Assembly (NCBI GenBank): GCA_045644465.1
Contig: JAZRGV010000040.1
Coordinates: 1-31,216, forward strand
Origin: HGM04593 sp045644465
GTDB taxonomy: Bacteria; Bacteroidota; Bacteroidia; Bacteroidales; Bacteroidaceae
Direction of reading: 5' to 3'
Length of the DNA stretch: 31,216 nucleotides
The stretch's first letter is position 1; every line of letters begins with the position of its first letter. A program made the position numbers and the translations under genes. The notes beneath the pieces are model-generated. The model had not been told where the DNA came from, did no database searches, and worked only from the letters and a program-made list of their open reading frames with translations. This document shows, in pieces, positions 7,854 through 17,022 of this stretch.

Positions 7854-7952
7854 CATAATTTTCACAAACCAACACTTAACAAACAACCCAAATAGCTGTT
7901 TATTAACAATCTTTAACAAACACAAATCTTTTTAGCGACAGTTACTTTTTTT

Positions 7953-9800
7953 TTATTTTGAAAAATTGCGTTCAATATCCTTATCCTGCATCAGATGAAC
8001 TATTACTGAACCGTCGGGAGTTATTGATGGAGCCGATGTGCGGAACAGGTCACCGATAAGTGCGGTCATCTCATCGTGCGAGAGCAACTGACCGGCAACA
8101 ATGGCAACTTCTTTAGCCATAGACAAGGCTATGCGCTCATTTATCTTTGCTTTTGCATTAATTGTTTCGTCCATCACGCCATGAACAATCTCCATGAGCA
8201 GTTTTACTGGAGACAACCCCTCTATACCAGATGGAATACCATTTATTGCAAAAGAGCCACTGCCCAAAGATGAGATATCAAAACCTAAAGCTGAAAGCTC
8301 ATCCTGAATATTCTCGATAGTGGCAGCCTCGCTGAGTGTAGCCTCGACACGCTCGGGAAAGAGCAAGCCTTGCGATGCGGAACGCTTCTCATGCATCTGC
8401 TCCTTGTATTTTTCATAGAGCACTCTGATGTGTGCTCTGCGCTGATGCACCCACATCAAACCTGTATTCACAGGAACAAGAATATACTGCCCTTTGTACT
8501 GCCCCATTGGAACATACTCCTCTTCCAACAAAGCCTCATCCTCTACAGCACACGATGACAATTGCACATTATCCACCGGCAAATCTTCAAATGGAGAGAG
8601 GTCGAGAGGCTTTTCATTAGAGTTGTCGCTGTAGAGCATCTCCCAAGAGTTGTCGTTTTTTCTGTAATCGGGCATCCTATTCTTGAACGGATTATAAGCG
8701 GGATTATATGTTACGCGCGGCGCAGAAACAGGTGCGTTGCTTGCACCACCAAAATCCATTACGGGTATTTCGGGCATATTATCGTCGTCGAAGTCAAGGC
8801 TTGGCGCTGCGTTGAACCTGCCAAGAGCCTCGCGCACAGCTGCCGAAATAATTTTCCACAGGTCGGGCTCATCCTCAAATTTTATCTCGGTCTTCGTAGG
8901 GTGGATATTCACATCTATTCGTGACGGCTCAACATCTATGCACAGAAAGAAAGGCACCTGCTCGCCCTGCGGAATAATATCCTCGAATGCGCCATTTACA
9001 GCCTTTGCAAAATAGGGATGACGCATATAGCGGCCGTTGACAAAGAAATACTGCAACGCTCCTTTCTTGCGTGCGCTTTCGGGAGTACCTACAAATCCTT
9101 TTATATTTATAAGAGGAGTAGCAACCTCAACCTCAACCAGATGCTGATTGATTTTCTTTCCAAACAGATTGACTATTCTTTGACGGAAAGATGAAGGTGG
9201 CAACGATATAACCTCGGCACCGTTATGCGACAAAGAGAACTCTATACCGCAATTAATAAGTGCAACACGTTCAAATTCAGTTACTATGTTATTGAATTCT
9301 GTCTGGTTTGACTTCAAGAATTTGCGACGCGCAGGGATATTATAAAAAAGGTTCTTTACTTTGAAATTACTTCCTGCAGGAACCATAACCGGCTCTTGCT
9401 GTTCAAGTACTGAGCCTGCAAGCACAACACTTGTTCCAAGTTCGTCGTCGGGGCGTTTGGTGAGGAGCTCAACCTGGGCAACAGCTGCTATAGAGGCGAG
9501 GGCTTCGCCACGAAAACCCATAGTGGAGAGCGCAAAGAGGTCCTCGGCCGACTTTATCTTTGATGTGGCATGACGCTCAAAAGCAAGACGCGCATCAATC
9601 TCGGACATACCTTTTCCGTCGTCGATAACCTGTATCAACGTTCTTCCGCCGTCCGACACAACAACCTGCACCTTTGTGGCACCGGCATCGATAGAATTTT
9701 CCATCAACTCCTTGACAACAGAGGCGGGACGCTGCACTACCTCACCGGCAGCTATCTGGTTCGCCACAGAATCGGGCAACAACTGTATAATGTCCTTCAT
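7953..9800 (-). CDS. mutL: DNA mismatch repair protein MutL
   Basis: MutL links MutS mismatch recognition to strand excision. The 615-aa protein has the N-terminal GHKL ATPase with ELMENSIDAGA (motif I, residues 31-41), DDGKGM (60-65) and TMGFRGEALASIA (93-105), followed by the transducer domain to about 330. A weakly conserved acidic linker (about 330-430) and a dimerisation domain follow. In that domain the position usually held by DQH(A/R)AH reads HQRRAH (452-457), and QGLLFPERV (about 477-485) remains. The zinc-site CPHGRP motif is replaced by SITPDGS. Nicking activity is therefore doubtful. It is the last gene of the long recQ-to-mutL cluster and starts 12 bp past the small membrane protein. 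Confidence 0.95.
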   Translation of the reverse strand: MKDIIQLLPDSVANQIAAGEVVQRPASVVKELMENSIDAGATKVQVVVSDGGRTLIQVIDDGKGMSEIDARLAFERHATSKIKSAEDLFALSTMGFRGEALASIAAVAQVELLTKRPDDELGTSVVLAGSVLEQQEPVMVPAGSNFKVKNLFYNIPARRKFLKSNQTEFNNIVTEFERVALINCGIEFSLSHNGAEVISLPPSSFRQRIVNLFGKKINQHLVEVEVATPLINIKGFVGTPESARKKGALQYFFVNGRYMRHPYFAKAVNGAFEDIIPQGEQVPFFLCIDVEPSRIDVNIHPTKTEIKFEDEPDLWKIISAAVREALGRFNAAPSLDFDDDNMPEIPVMDFGGASNAPVSAPRVTYNPAYNPFKNRMPDYRKNDNSWEMLYSDNSNEKPLDLSPFEDLPVDNVQLSSCAVEDEALLEEEYVPMGQYKGQYILVPVNTGLMWVHQRRAHIRVLYEKYKEQMHEKRSASQGLLFPERVEATLSEAATIENIQDELSALGFDISSLGSGSFAINGIPSGIEGLSPVKLLMEIVHGVMDETINAKAKINERIALSMAKEVAIVAGQLLSHDEMTALIGDLFRTSAPSITPDGSVIVHLMQDKDIERNFSK

Positions 9801-9812
9801 GCTCTACCTTTA

Positions 9813-10109
9813 TTAGAAAACAAAAACATCTTTCAATATATAATAAAGCAGAAATGCGCACACAAACAATGCCGCAACAGCCACACGCGTTGTTATGCGC
9901 GTTCCATTCTCTTTTTGGCGGTTGAGATGAGAATTCTCGGCTGTAAATGCGCCTTTCAATCGCTCGCCATAACCCTCTTCGCGAGGAGGAAGCATACCTA
10001 AATCGCGTTTGGCATTCTCGACAATCTTATCGAGCTTCTCCTTGCGTTCGTCAACAAAAATATATTTATGGTTAAACTTGCGTGGTTCACGCATTTTAAA
10101 CATTCCCAT
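9813..10109 (-). CDS. Small single-pass membrane protein of unknown function
   Basis: The 98 residues split into a highly charged N-terminal part (about 1-70, rich in Lys, Arg and Glu, with MREPRKFNHKYIFVDERKEK) and one hydrophobic helix near the C terminus (about residues 74-97, VAVAALFVCAFLLYYILKDVFVF). The topology is probably tail-anchored, with the charged part in the cytoplasm. There is an in-frame alternative ATG at 10101-10103. It fits tightly between the OstA-like gene (2 bp) and mutL (12 bp), so it is very likely translated in the same transcript. I do not recognise the family. The position suggests a role linked to envelope assembly, but that is only context. Confidence 0.75.
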   Translation of the reverse strand: MGMFKMREPRKFNHKYIFVDERKEKLDKIVENAKRDLGMLPPREEGYGERLKGAFTAENSHLNRQKENGTRITTRVAVAALFVCAFLLYYILKDVFVF

Positions 10110-10111
10110 TA

Positions 10112-11746
10112 CTATTTCTCCTTTCCTTTAAAACGTTCCAATGTTGGCAACGGTATATTCTCTCTTTTCACAGACTTCAACTGCAGATTTGAACCTTTTC
10201 CGCGCCACTCAAAGATATCATCCTTGCTTCTTGGGCGCACATAGTCGAACCAAGCGAAGTTATCAAGAAAACGCTTTTCAGGCGGTCTTTGCCCCATTGG
10301 ATAAAAAACTCCTTTGGCATCTTTTGGAATAAATATCTTTTCCATCTGACCATTGTTCACATACGCGAACACACGACCGGCAACAGTGGTATTCATTCCA
10401 ATAAATGTGCTATCGACATCATCGATAGGATAGAAAATTATTCCCACACTTCCTATAACCTGCATTTCACTCAAGCGTCCGTCGGTGAAGAAATATTTCA
10501 TCTCCTGCCCTTTTATCTGATTGTAATCTTCTTTGGTAACAGGCTCCACATAGAGAGTCTGATTCTTTATATGTACCCACTCTATAGAGGCTGTATCCAT
10601 ATATACCTTAACCTCTTCGCCAAGCAACTGAATTCCCTTATTCCACATAATAGGGTCTTTGTACATAGTCATACAGGTGTCGCGCGAATCAAACACAAGA
10701 GAATCGCAAACAGCCTGCATATCCTTACTCCACGCACGCACTTTATTATATGCTTTTACTTGGCGGTAGAGTGAATCGGTGTCCAAATTGTAGGAAACAG
10801 CCCATATTGTATCGGCGTGCATAAAGAGAGAGTCGCGTTGCGAGTAATCGGTAATTACAGCTCTACCTGTCACATAGGCCGAATCGACAATCTCGTTAAG
10901 ATAGGCATACTCGCCTGTTAGCATATTGCGGTTTATAGTATCGCTGTATATTATATTTCCAAAGACTTCGCTGTAACCACCGTTGATATCATAATATATT
11001 GAGTCGGCGGTAACATCCTTGTCGTCGTGATATAGTATAGAGCGGTCCAGCAGATAGGCTAATCTCTCGGCAGTGTTGTAACGCCCTTTTTCGGAATAGA
11101 CCTCACTCTCTTTGCTATACATATTGGTTGGACCAAGTATAGTGGCTATCTTGCTCTCGGTGTTATAGCGCAAAGTGTCGGAGAGCAACTTGAAGTCGGG
11201 GTGCGTAAGGTTTACCTCGTACTGAAAAAAGGCATCCTTAGTATCAACGTCGTATTCGCCATAATATGATTTAAGGGTGCTCTCACCGTCAAAAAGAGTT
11301 CCTTGTTCTATGAAATAGCCCAGGTTTTCATTGCGGTCGAAGTCGAGGCTATCGGTTGTAAGCTCGGTATTATTATCGATGAGACGCACATTATGTCGCA
11401 CACGCGCCATATTGGTATCGCCGTCGTAGTCGAGATAGTCGCCAAAAAGAAAAAGTGTATCACCTTGCTCCATACGCACATTGCCAAATGCCTGGAAGGC
11501 ATTTTTCTTTTGAAAATAGTGTGCGCTGTCACAAAACATATACATACTGTCTCTACGAAAACGTACATCGCCCACCAGAATCCACGCATCGGGATTGACC
11601 GACTCATCAAAACGCGTAACGTCGGTATGCAACATATGTATATAGCTCTTAGAACGAACCGAAGAACTATCACCGGATACAGTACTCTGCGCAAAGAGAG
11701 ATATCTGTAACGAAAAGACAAATATTATTAATAATACTCTATACAT
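10112..11746 (-). CDS. OstA/LptA-like periplasmic protein
   Basis: This 544-aa exported protein has an N-terminal signal peptide (MYRVLLIIFVFSLQISLFAQ). Residues about 35-130 match the OstA/LptA repeat pattern of beta strands: GDVRFRRDSMYMFCDSAHYF, then GNVRMEQGDTLFLFGDYLDYDG, then HNVRLIDNNTELTTDSLDFD. The strand pattern recurs through most of the length, suggesting an extended beta-jellyroll. LptA-type proteins carry lipopolysaccharide across the periplasm. This one is much longer than E. coli LptA and resembles the Bacteroidetes 'OstA-like' group. It starts 14 bp after surA and almost abuts the small membrane protein. A role in LPS transport is inferred, and would fit with the lptB gene elsewhere in the window. 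Confidence 0.85.
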   Translation of the reverse strand: MYRVLLIIFVFSLQISLFAQSTVSGDSSSVRSKSYIHMLHTDVTRFDESVNPDAWILVGDVRFRRDSMYMFCDSAHYFQKKNAFQAFGNVRMEQGDTLFLFGDYLDYDGDTNMARVRHNVRLIDNNTELTTDSLDFDRNENLGYFIEQGTLFDGESTLKSYYGEYDVDTKDAFFQYEVNLTHPDFKLLSDTLRYNTESKIATILGPTNMYSKESEVYSEKGRYNTAERLAYLLDRSILYHDDKDVTADSIYYDINGGYSEVFGNIIYSDTINRNMLTGEYAYLNEIVDSAYVTGRAVITDYSQRDSLFMHADTIWAVSYNLDTDSLYRQVKAYNKVRAWSKDMQAVCDSLVFDSRDTCMTMYKDPIMWNKGIQLLGEEVKVYMDTASIEWVHIKNQTLYVEPVTKEDYNQIKGQEMKYFFTDGRLSEMQVIGSVGIIFYPIDDVDSTFIGMNTTVAGRVFAYVNNGQMEKIFIPKDAKGVFYPMGQRPPEKRFLDNFAWFDYVRPRSKDDIFEWRGKGSNLQLKSVKRENIPLPTLERFKGKEK

Positions 11747-11760
11747 TTAGACAACACCTG

Positions 11761-13113
11761 TCACTCCTCAAAGAAATTCCAATTAGGATAGAGGAAATCG
11801 CATTCGTGGCTGTCGCGGTTTATTCTCACATAGGTATTCTGCTGTTTCTCCTTTATCCACTCCTGGATGCGCTCGTCGCTGAGCTTTGCCTGATACATAT
11901 ATTGGAGAGTCTCATAGTCGTCGTTGATTGTGGCAACATGAGCATCGGTCTTTGACCTTAACTTGGCTATGGCACAAACTGTCTTGCCATTATCGAGCAT
12001 CCATGTGAAAGGTTGCGACATCTCACCCACAGCCAAGCCGTCGATTACTCGTGCCACATCCACTGGCAACTCATCCATTTTGAAATGAGACGATGCGGTC
12101 ATCTTGTTATACATTATACCGTAGTTGTTGCGGGTCTCTTTGTCGTGTGATATAATTTCGACAGCCTGCTCAAAGGTAAATTTCTCTTCCTTGATATCCG
12201 TCGCAATAGAATCGAGACGCAAAAGCATTTTCTTTATGTTATCGGTTGAGCTTTGGGGTTTACGCAATATATGGCGCACCTTTACCCGGTCGCCGCGTTT
12301 CTCCATAAGCTGTATAATATGTAAGCCATACTCCGTTTCCACAATCTTTGAGACCTTATTGGGATCGGTAAGACTGAATGCCACCGTTGCAAACTCGGGC
12401 TGCAACTGTCCACGACCCATAAAATCAAGTTCTCCGCCACGACGTGCAGAGCCAGGGTCTTCGGAATACAACAATGCCAATGTGGAGAAACTTGTCTCGC
12501 CACTTGTAATACGCTCGGTATATTCACGTAGCTCGCCTTTGACACGCTCAAGTTCTTCTATATCCAACTCCGGCTCAAGTGTTATCACCTGCACCTCCAC
12601 CTGCTGCTGTATGAATGGGAGACTGTCTTTTGGCAATGACTCATAGAAACGACGCACAAGAACAGGAGAGACCTTTATATCGCCAACAATCTTCTGTTTC
12701 ATACGTTCCATCATCTCCATATTGTGCAATTGCTCGCGATACATCTCTCTTATTTCGGAAGAGTTCTTATCGAAATACTCCTCCATCTTTTCCTTTGAGC
12801 CTATCTTACTCATCACGAAACTCATCTGCGCCTCGACTTTTCTCATTATCTCGGTTTCATCGACAACAATACTGTCCAGAGCTGCCTGGTGTAGAAAGAG
12901 TTGCTGTACAGCAAGATCTTCACCTACGACGCAATAGGGGTCGCCCTCGAATTTACGGCCGTTTCCCTGCCAGAAACGTATAGCTTCTTCAATATCGGAA
13001 CGCAAAATACACTTGTCGCCCACAACCCACTCTACACGGTCGATCACATTATCCTGCGCCACCATGCACAACGATTGCAACAACAATATAACAATGAATA
13101 AGAATCTTCTCAT
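11761..13113 (-). CDS. surA: SurA-type periplasmic chaperone with PpiC (parvulin) domains
   Basis: I chose the ATG at 13111-13113, which gives a proper signal peptide (MRRFLFIVILLLQSLCMVAQ). The frame is open further, to a TTG overlapping the previous stop. The 450-aa protein has a SurA N-terminal region (DRVEWVVGDKCILRSDIEEA and following helices). A parvulin domain centres on VEVQVITLEPE...EDPGSARRGGELDFMGRGQLQPEFATVAFSL...EYGLHIIQLMEKRGD, and a second, more divergent one starts at VKVRHILRKPQ. SurA escorts unfolded barrel proteins across the periplasm to the BAM machine. It follows two related genes in the same direction and precedes the OstA-like gene by 14 bp, all consistent with one outer-membrane assembly unit. 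Confidence 0.9.
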   Translation of the reverse strand: MRRFLFIVILLLQSLCMVAQDNVIDRVEWVVGDKCILRSDIEEAIRFWQGNGRKFEGDPYCVVGEDLAVQQLFLHQAALDSIVVDETEIMRKVEAQMSFVMSKIGSKEKMEEYFDKNSSEIREMYREQLHNMEMMERMKQKIVGDIKVSPVLVRRFYESLPKDSLPFIQQQVEVQVITLEPELDIEELERVKGELREYTERITSGETSFSTLALLYSEDPGSARRGGELDFMGRGQLQPEFATVAFSLTDPNKVSKIVETEYGLHIIQLMEKRGDRVKVRHILRKPQSSTDNIKKMLLRLDSIATDIKEEKFTFEQAVEIISHDKETRNNYGIMYNKMTASSHFKMDELPVDVARVIDGLAVGEMSQPFTWMLDNGKTVCAIAKLRSKTDAHVATINDDYETLQYMYQAKLSDERIQEWIKEKQQNTYVRINRDSHECDFLYPNWNFFEE

Positions 13114-13151
13114 TTTTCTATACTTATATACAGCCATAACGGCATCTGTTC

Positions 13152-14003
13152 TCAAAACATTTTAACCTCACCGGTTTTTAAGGCCTCGTTATACAACGAC
13201 CTCTTCTTCTCTTTTATAAATCCGGCTCTTCGCGAATTTACCAGCAACTCTACAATCTCGGACTCAACCATTTCTATAGGTTTTCTGTCGCCTTTCTGAA
13301 TCAAGGAGTCGGCACTAACAAAATATGTGTATCCGCCATGCCTGAACTCTATTGTCTCGCGTTTTTTCAACCTTTCGTTCAACTGATACTCTGTCAATGG
13401 CGTTTGGTCGGCAATATCAGAAACAGCACGCCACTCTTCAAGAAAACTGTTGTAGAAAGCAGAATTAACAAGACTATATTTCTCAATATGCTCAAGGTCC
13501 TCGCTGGTACGTCGCATACACCAGGAACGTACACGTCCTATGTTGGGCGACTTGTCGGAAACCTTCAAGAGCAACCCTTTGAACATAGGCTCTTCCAGTT
13601 CAAACATCGTCTCGTTGGCATCGTAGAACTCTCTAACATCATCGAGACCTATATTGGGAATCAACTGCTGATTTACCAATCCATCCTGGTAGATACTCAA
13701 TATTAGCCCTCGACGATACTTCTCGACCATGCTTTCGACATCAACTGTCGCTACCACGTTTTCCGAAGCCTTATTATAGAAAAGATGCTCTACCGCCCAT
13801 CGTTCTATATAATCTTTGGCAAAGCCGACACTATCTGTTCCTTGTCCCGAAATGGCATACATCAGTTCCACCTCGTCTTTATACAGATATGTATCACCAA
13901 TACATGCTATAGCAGTTCTTCCCTTATGTATATCCTCTCCTTTGCAGGACAGCAAAAGCAGGCACACCATTGAAAGGCAGAAAAGGCTATATTTACGGCA
14001 CAT
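13152..14003 (-). CDS. SurA/PPIase-like lipoprotein
   Basis: The ATG at 14001-14003 gives a 283-aa protein with a lipoprotein signal ending in LLLLSC, so it is probably lipid-anchored. After the cysteine, AIACIGDTYLYKDEVELMYAISGQ and the next helices resemble the N-terminal chaperone region of SurA/PpiC proteins. I see no good parvulin catalytic motif: the central part (about 120-200) is helical and divergent. It is best read as a chaperone-only relative of the genes on either side. The upstream gene ends 91 bp away, and that gap has a TATATTTG box at 14063-14070. The stop lies 38 bp before the surA start. An in-frame TTG at 14018 is a less likely start. Confidence 0.75.
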   Translation of the reverse strand: MCRKYSLFCLSMVCLLLLSCKGEDIHKGRTAIACIGDTYLYKDEVELMYAISGQGTDSVGFAKDYIERWAVEHLFYNKASENVVATVDVESMVEKYRRGLILSIYQDGLVNQQLIPNIGLDDVREFYDANETMFELEEPMFKGLLLKVSDKSPNIGRVRSWCMRRTSEDLEHIEKYSLVNSAFYNSFLEEWRAVSDIADQTPLTEYQLNERLKKRETIEFRHGGYTYFVSADSLIQKGDRKPIEMVESEIVELLVNSRRAGFIKEKKRSLYNEALKTGEVKMF

Positions 14004-14062
14004 AGAGATACTTTCCAAAACAATATAACAAATGTAACAGCAGAGAACTTTACTTACAAAGG

Positions 14063-14070
14063 CAAATATA
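14063..14070 (-). promoter_or_regulatory. Possible internal -7 box in the recQ-mutL cluster
   Basis: Read on the minus strand this is TATATTTG followed by CC, in the longest gap (91 bp) of the cluster. It could let the envelope genes and mutL be transcribed apart from recQ-guaB. No matching -33 box is visible. Confidence 0.35.
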
Positions 14071-14094
14071 GCAAATAACAGGTGATAAAAGCGC

Positions 14095-15513
14095 TCAATT
14101 ATGATTGTTAACTGTTTTTAGCACCTTTTTATCAACGCTCACCTTATATTTCTTGCGCAAAGCCTTAACCCATTTTTCCTCGAGGTACTTTTGATAGTCG
14201 TTCTGCACAGCAGCTTTGACATCCTTATATGTCTCGGGAGCAGAAATAACCTGGCCTATCACATCTACAAAGTCATAGCCTTTGCGGTACTGGCCACCAT
14301 CGCCCTGGTTGAATATAAGTTTGTCAACCCACGCATTATCGCCTATCGCAAACATACCTATCTCTACACGAACCACACGCGCAGAATCTTTTGGCAACTC
14401 CTTCTCAATAACAGCCTTGTAGTCGGTTGCATGCTTTCCTGCCAACATGTTTGTCATCATATCGAGATTCTCTTGCGAATTGGCATGTATCACAGCACCA
14501 CGACAACGTGGCGAGTCGAATTTATACTTTTTCCTGTTCTTCTTGAAGTATTTGCCCAAACCGGTCTCGTCATTGGCAGCCTTGTCCCAAACCTCTTTTG
14601 TAGAGACTTCAAAGAAAAGCAGGCCATCGTAATATTCACGCATAAGGTTGCCAAACTCGGGATACTTAGTTTCGAGCAGACTGTCTTCACGTGCAAGAGC
14701 CTCTTGCGGAGTCATATTTCCACCGAACTCCTCGGCAAGGTCGAAACCTTTTTTCATTCGTGCCTGCAAATGAATGTTCTGCTTCTCGAGCATCTGCACA
14801 ATAGCAGGACGATACTCCTCAAAACTACCAAATGGACGTGAAGAGAAACGTGTTATTACATGAAAGCCGGCAGGCGACTCAACAGGCTTGGAGTACTCTC
14901 CATCTTTGAGTCCATAAACGGCGTTTTCGAACTCCTTGAATGCCTGACCTCGTATTATTTCAAAAGGCATTATTGCTTGTTTGGGAATTGCAAAATGATT
15001 GGCAACATCGTCGAACGATGCACCACCACAAAGCATAGCATATGCCGAATCGGCCTTGGCTGCAGAATTTTTAACAGCAACAACATCATCTTTTTGATTA
15101 GCAGGGAAAAAGAGATGTGCAACCTGCACAAAACCATCCTTGCCAATAGTAGCCGAATCTTTCGCATATATCTTATATGCCTCTCTGTCAACATAATCAG
15201 GGTCGGTAAGATAAGTCTCTGCAAGCTGACTGCGGTCCTTTGCATACTCCGCTTTGAACGACTCAAGGGTGTCGAGTTTCAAAGCCTCGGCCTCGGCTAC
15301 CTTCAGTTTGAAATCGATGTACATTTGAAGGTACTCTTCGGCTGTCATCAAACTGTCGCTGATGTTTCCACGGTTCTTGTTGAATGCATATTCAAACTCG
15401 GAACGTAGTACATCTTTTCCGTTGACGGTCATTAGCACCGGGTCATCGACAACCTGTGCCGACAAGCCCGCTACTGCAACCAAAGATAGTAGAAATATAT
15501 ATACTCTTTTCAT
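14095..15513 (-). CDS. Periplasmic peptidyl-prolyl isomerase (PpiC/SurA family)
   Basis: The ATG at 15511-15513 gives a 472-aa protein with a clear signal peptide (MKRVYIFLLSLVAVAGLSAQ). The frame is open upstream into guaB, but that extension adds nonsense before the signal. An N-terminal SurA-like helical region (DVLRSEFEYAFNKNRG) is followed by a parvulin domain from about residue 128, with VQVAHLFFP, GGASFDDVANHF and the closing AGFHVITRFSSRPFG. The C-terminal half is helical with a second weak PPIase-like region. It should fold or hold outer-membrane or periplasmic clients. The start is only 7 bp past the guaB stop, so translation is probably coupled. Paralogues of related design follow immediately. 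Confidence 0.9.
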   Translation of the reverse strand: MKRVYIFLLSLVAVAGLSAQVVDDPVLMTVNGKDVLRSEFEYAFNKNRGNISDSLMTAEEYLQMYIDFKLKVAEAEALKLDTLESFKAEYAKDRSQLAETYLTDPDYVDREAYKIYAKDSATIGKDGFVQVAHLFFPANQKDDVVAVKNSAAKADSAYAMLCGGASFDDVANHFAIPKQAIMPFEIIRGQAFKEFENAVYGLKDGEYSKPVESPAGFHVITRFSSRPFGSFEEYRPAIVQMLEKQNIHLQARMKKGFDLAEEFGGNMTPQEALAREDSLLETKYPEFGNLMREYYDGLLFFEVSTKEVWDKAANDETGLGKYFKKNRKKYKFDSPRCRGAVIHANSQENLDMMTNMLAGKHATDYKAVIEKELPKDSARVVRVEIGMFAIGDNAWVDKLIFNQGDGGQYRKGYDFVDVIGQVISAPETYKDVKAAVQNDYQKYLEEKWVKALRKKYKVSVDKKVLKTVNNHN

Positions 15514-15520
15514 ACAAGAC

Positions 15521-17002
15521 TTATTCAGGACGGCTGTAGTTAGGAGCCTCGCTTGTGATAGACACATCGTGTGGATGGCTCTCCAATACACCTGCGTTTG
15601 TTATACGCACAAACTTAGCGTTATGCAACGACTCGATATCCTTTGCACCGCAGTAACCCATACCTGAGCGGAGACCACCTACCAACTGATAGATAACCTC
15701 GAACAGAGTTCCTTTGTAAGGTACGCGCGCTGCAATACCCTCGGGAACGAGCTTTTTCTTGTCGGCTGTATCGGCCTGGAAATAGCGGTCCTTTGAACCG
15801 TTCTCCATAGCCTCGAGTGAACCCATACCACGGTATGACTTGAACTTACGACCGTTGAAGATGATTGTATCACCGGGAGATTCCTCGGTACCTGCAACAA
15901 GCGAACCGATCATAACGCTGTAACCACCGGCTGCCAAAGCTTTGACAACATCACCAGAGTAGCGCAAGCCACCATCGGCAATCAAAGGAACACCTGTACC
16001 CTCAAGAGCCTTGGCAACATCATAAACAGCAGAGAGCTGTGGAACACCAACACCGGCAACAACACGTGTAGTACAGATAGAACCAGGACCAATGCCAACC
16101 TTTACTGCATCGGCACCTGCCTCGGCCAACATCTTGGCAGCTTCACCTGTAGCAACATTACCTACAACGATATCAATCTGTGGGAAAGCAGCCTTTGCCT
16201 CCTTAAGTTTCTTCACAACACCTGCTGAGTGACCATGAGCTGTATCAATGATGATGGCATCAACACCGGCATCAACCAAAGCCTTGATGCGGTCCATTGC
16301 GTCAACAGTAACACCCACACCGGCAGCTACGCGCAAACGGCCCTTGCTATCTTTGCAAGCCATTGGTTTATCCTTAGCCTTGGTGATATCCTTGAATGTG
16401 ATGAGACCTATAAGATGATTATCGGCATCCACTACTGGAAGCTTCTCAATCTTGTTCTCGCGAAGGATACGCGCTGCAGCCTCCATATCGGTCTGTTGGT
16501 TTGTAACCACCAAATGCTCTTTCGGTGTCATAATCTCGCAAATTGGACGAACCATATTTGTCTCGAAACGCAAGTCGCGGTTGGTAACGATACCAACAAG
16601 TTTCTTTTCGTCGTCAACAACAGGAATACCACCAATGTGATATTCGGCCATGATATCAAGAGCGTCCTTCACTGTTGCCTGAGCCTTGATGGTGATAGGA
16701 TCGTAGATCATACCGTTCTCGGCACGCTTAACAATAGCAACCTGGTGAGCCTGCTCTGCGATAGACATATTCTTGTGGATAACACCGATACCACCTTCGC
16801 GTGCAATGGCAATAGCCATCTTGGCTTCGGTAACAGTATCCATCGCTGCTGTTACGAAAGGAACATTAAGCTCTATATTTCTTGAAAACTTAGTCTTCAA
16901 AGTAACCTCTTTTGGAAGGACAGCTGAGTATGCAGGAATAAGCAACACATCGTCGTATGTCAAACCGTCCATTACAATCTTGTCTTTTATAAAATCATTC
17001 AT
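15521..17002 (-). CDS. guaB: Inosine-5'-monophosphate dehydrogenase
   Basis: IMPDH oxidises IMP to XMP with NAD+, the committed step to GMP. The 493-aa protein has a TIM barrel interrupted by a pair of CBS domains (about residues 100-205). The catalytic loop KVGIGPGSICTTRVVAGVG holds Cys310, and the flap region GMGSLEAMENGS and the NGRKFKSYRGMGS stretch are present. The phosphate-binding GGLRYSGDVVKALAAGG is also intact. The ATG is at 17000-17002, 20 bp past the recQ stop. Sitting between a helicase and envelope chaperones it has no obvious functional partner. purB elsewhere in the window acts on the AMP branch from the same IMP. Confidence 0.97.
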   Translation of the reverse strand: MNDFIKDKIVMDGLTYDDVLLIPAYSAVLPKEVTLKTKFSRNIELNVPFVTAAMDTVTEAKMAIAIAREGGIGVIHKNMSIAEQAHQVAIVKRAENGMIYDPITIKAQATVKDALDIMAEYHIGGIPVVDDEKKLVGIVTNRDLRFETNMVRPICEIMTPKEHLVVTNQQTDMEAAARILRENKIEKLPVVDADNHLIGLITFKDITKAKDKPMACKDSKGRLRVAAGVGVTVDAMDRIKALVDAGVDAIIIDTAHGHSAGVVKKLKEAKAAFPQIDIVVGNVATGEAAKMLAEAGADAVKVGIGPGSICTTRVVAGVGVPQLSAVYDVAKALEGTGVPLIADGGLRYSGDVVKALAAGGYSVMIGSLVAGTEESPGDTIIFNGRKFKSYRGMGSLEAMENGSKDRYFQADTADKKKLVPEGIAARVPYKGTLFEVIYQLVGGLRSGMGYCGAKDIESLHNAKFVRITNAGVLESHPHDVSITSEAPNYSRPE

Positions 17003-17022
17003 AGTTTATATTTTTTATATTT

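Noticed and set aside
13113..13155. TTG start of surA overlapping the previous stop
   Set aside because: The internal ATG at 13113 starts exactly at a normal signal peptide; the extension would bury it.
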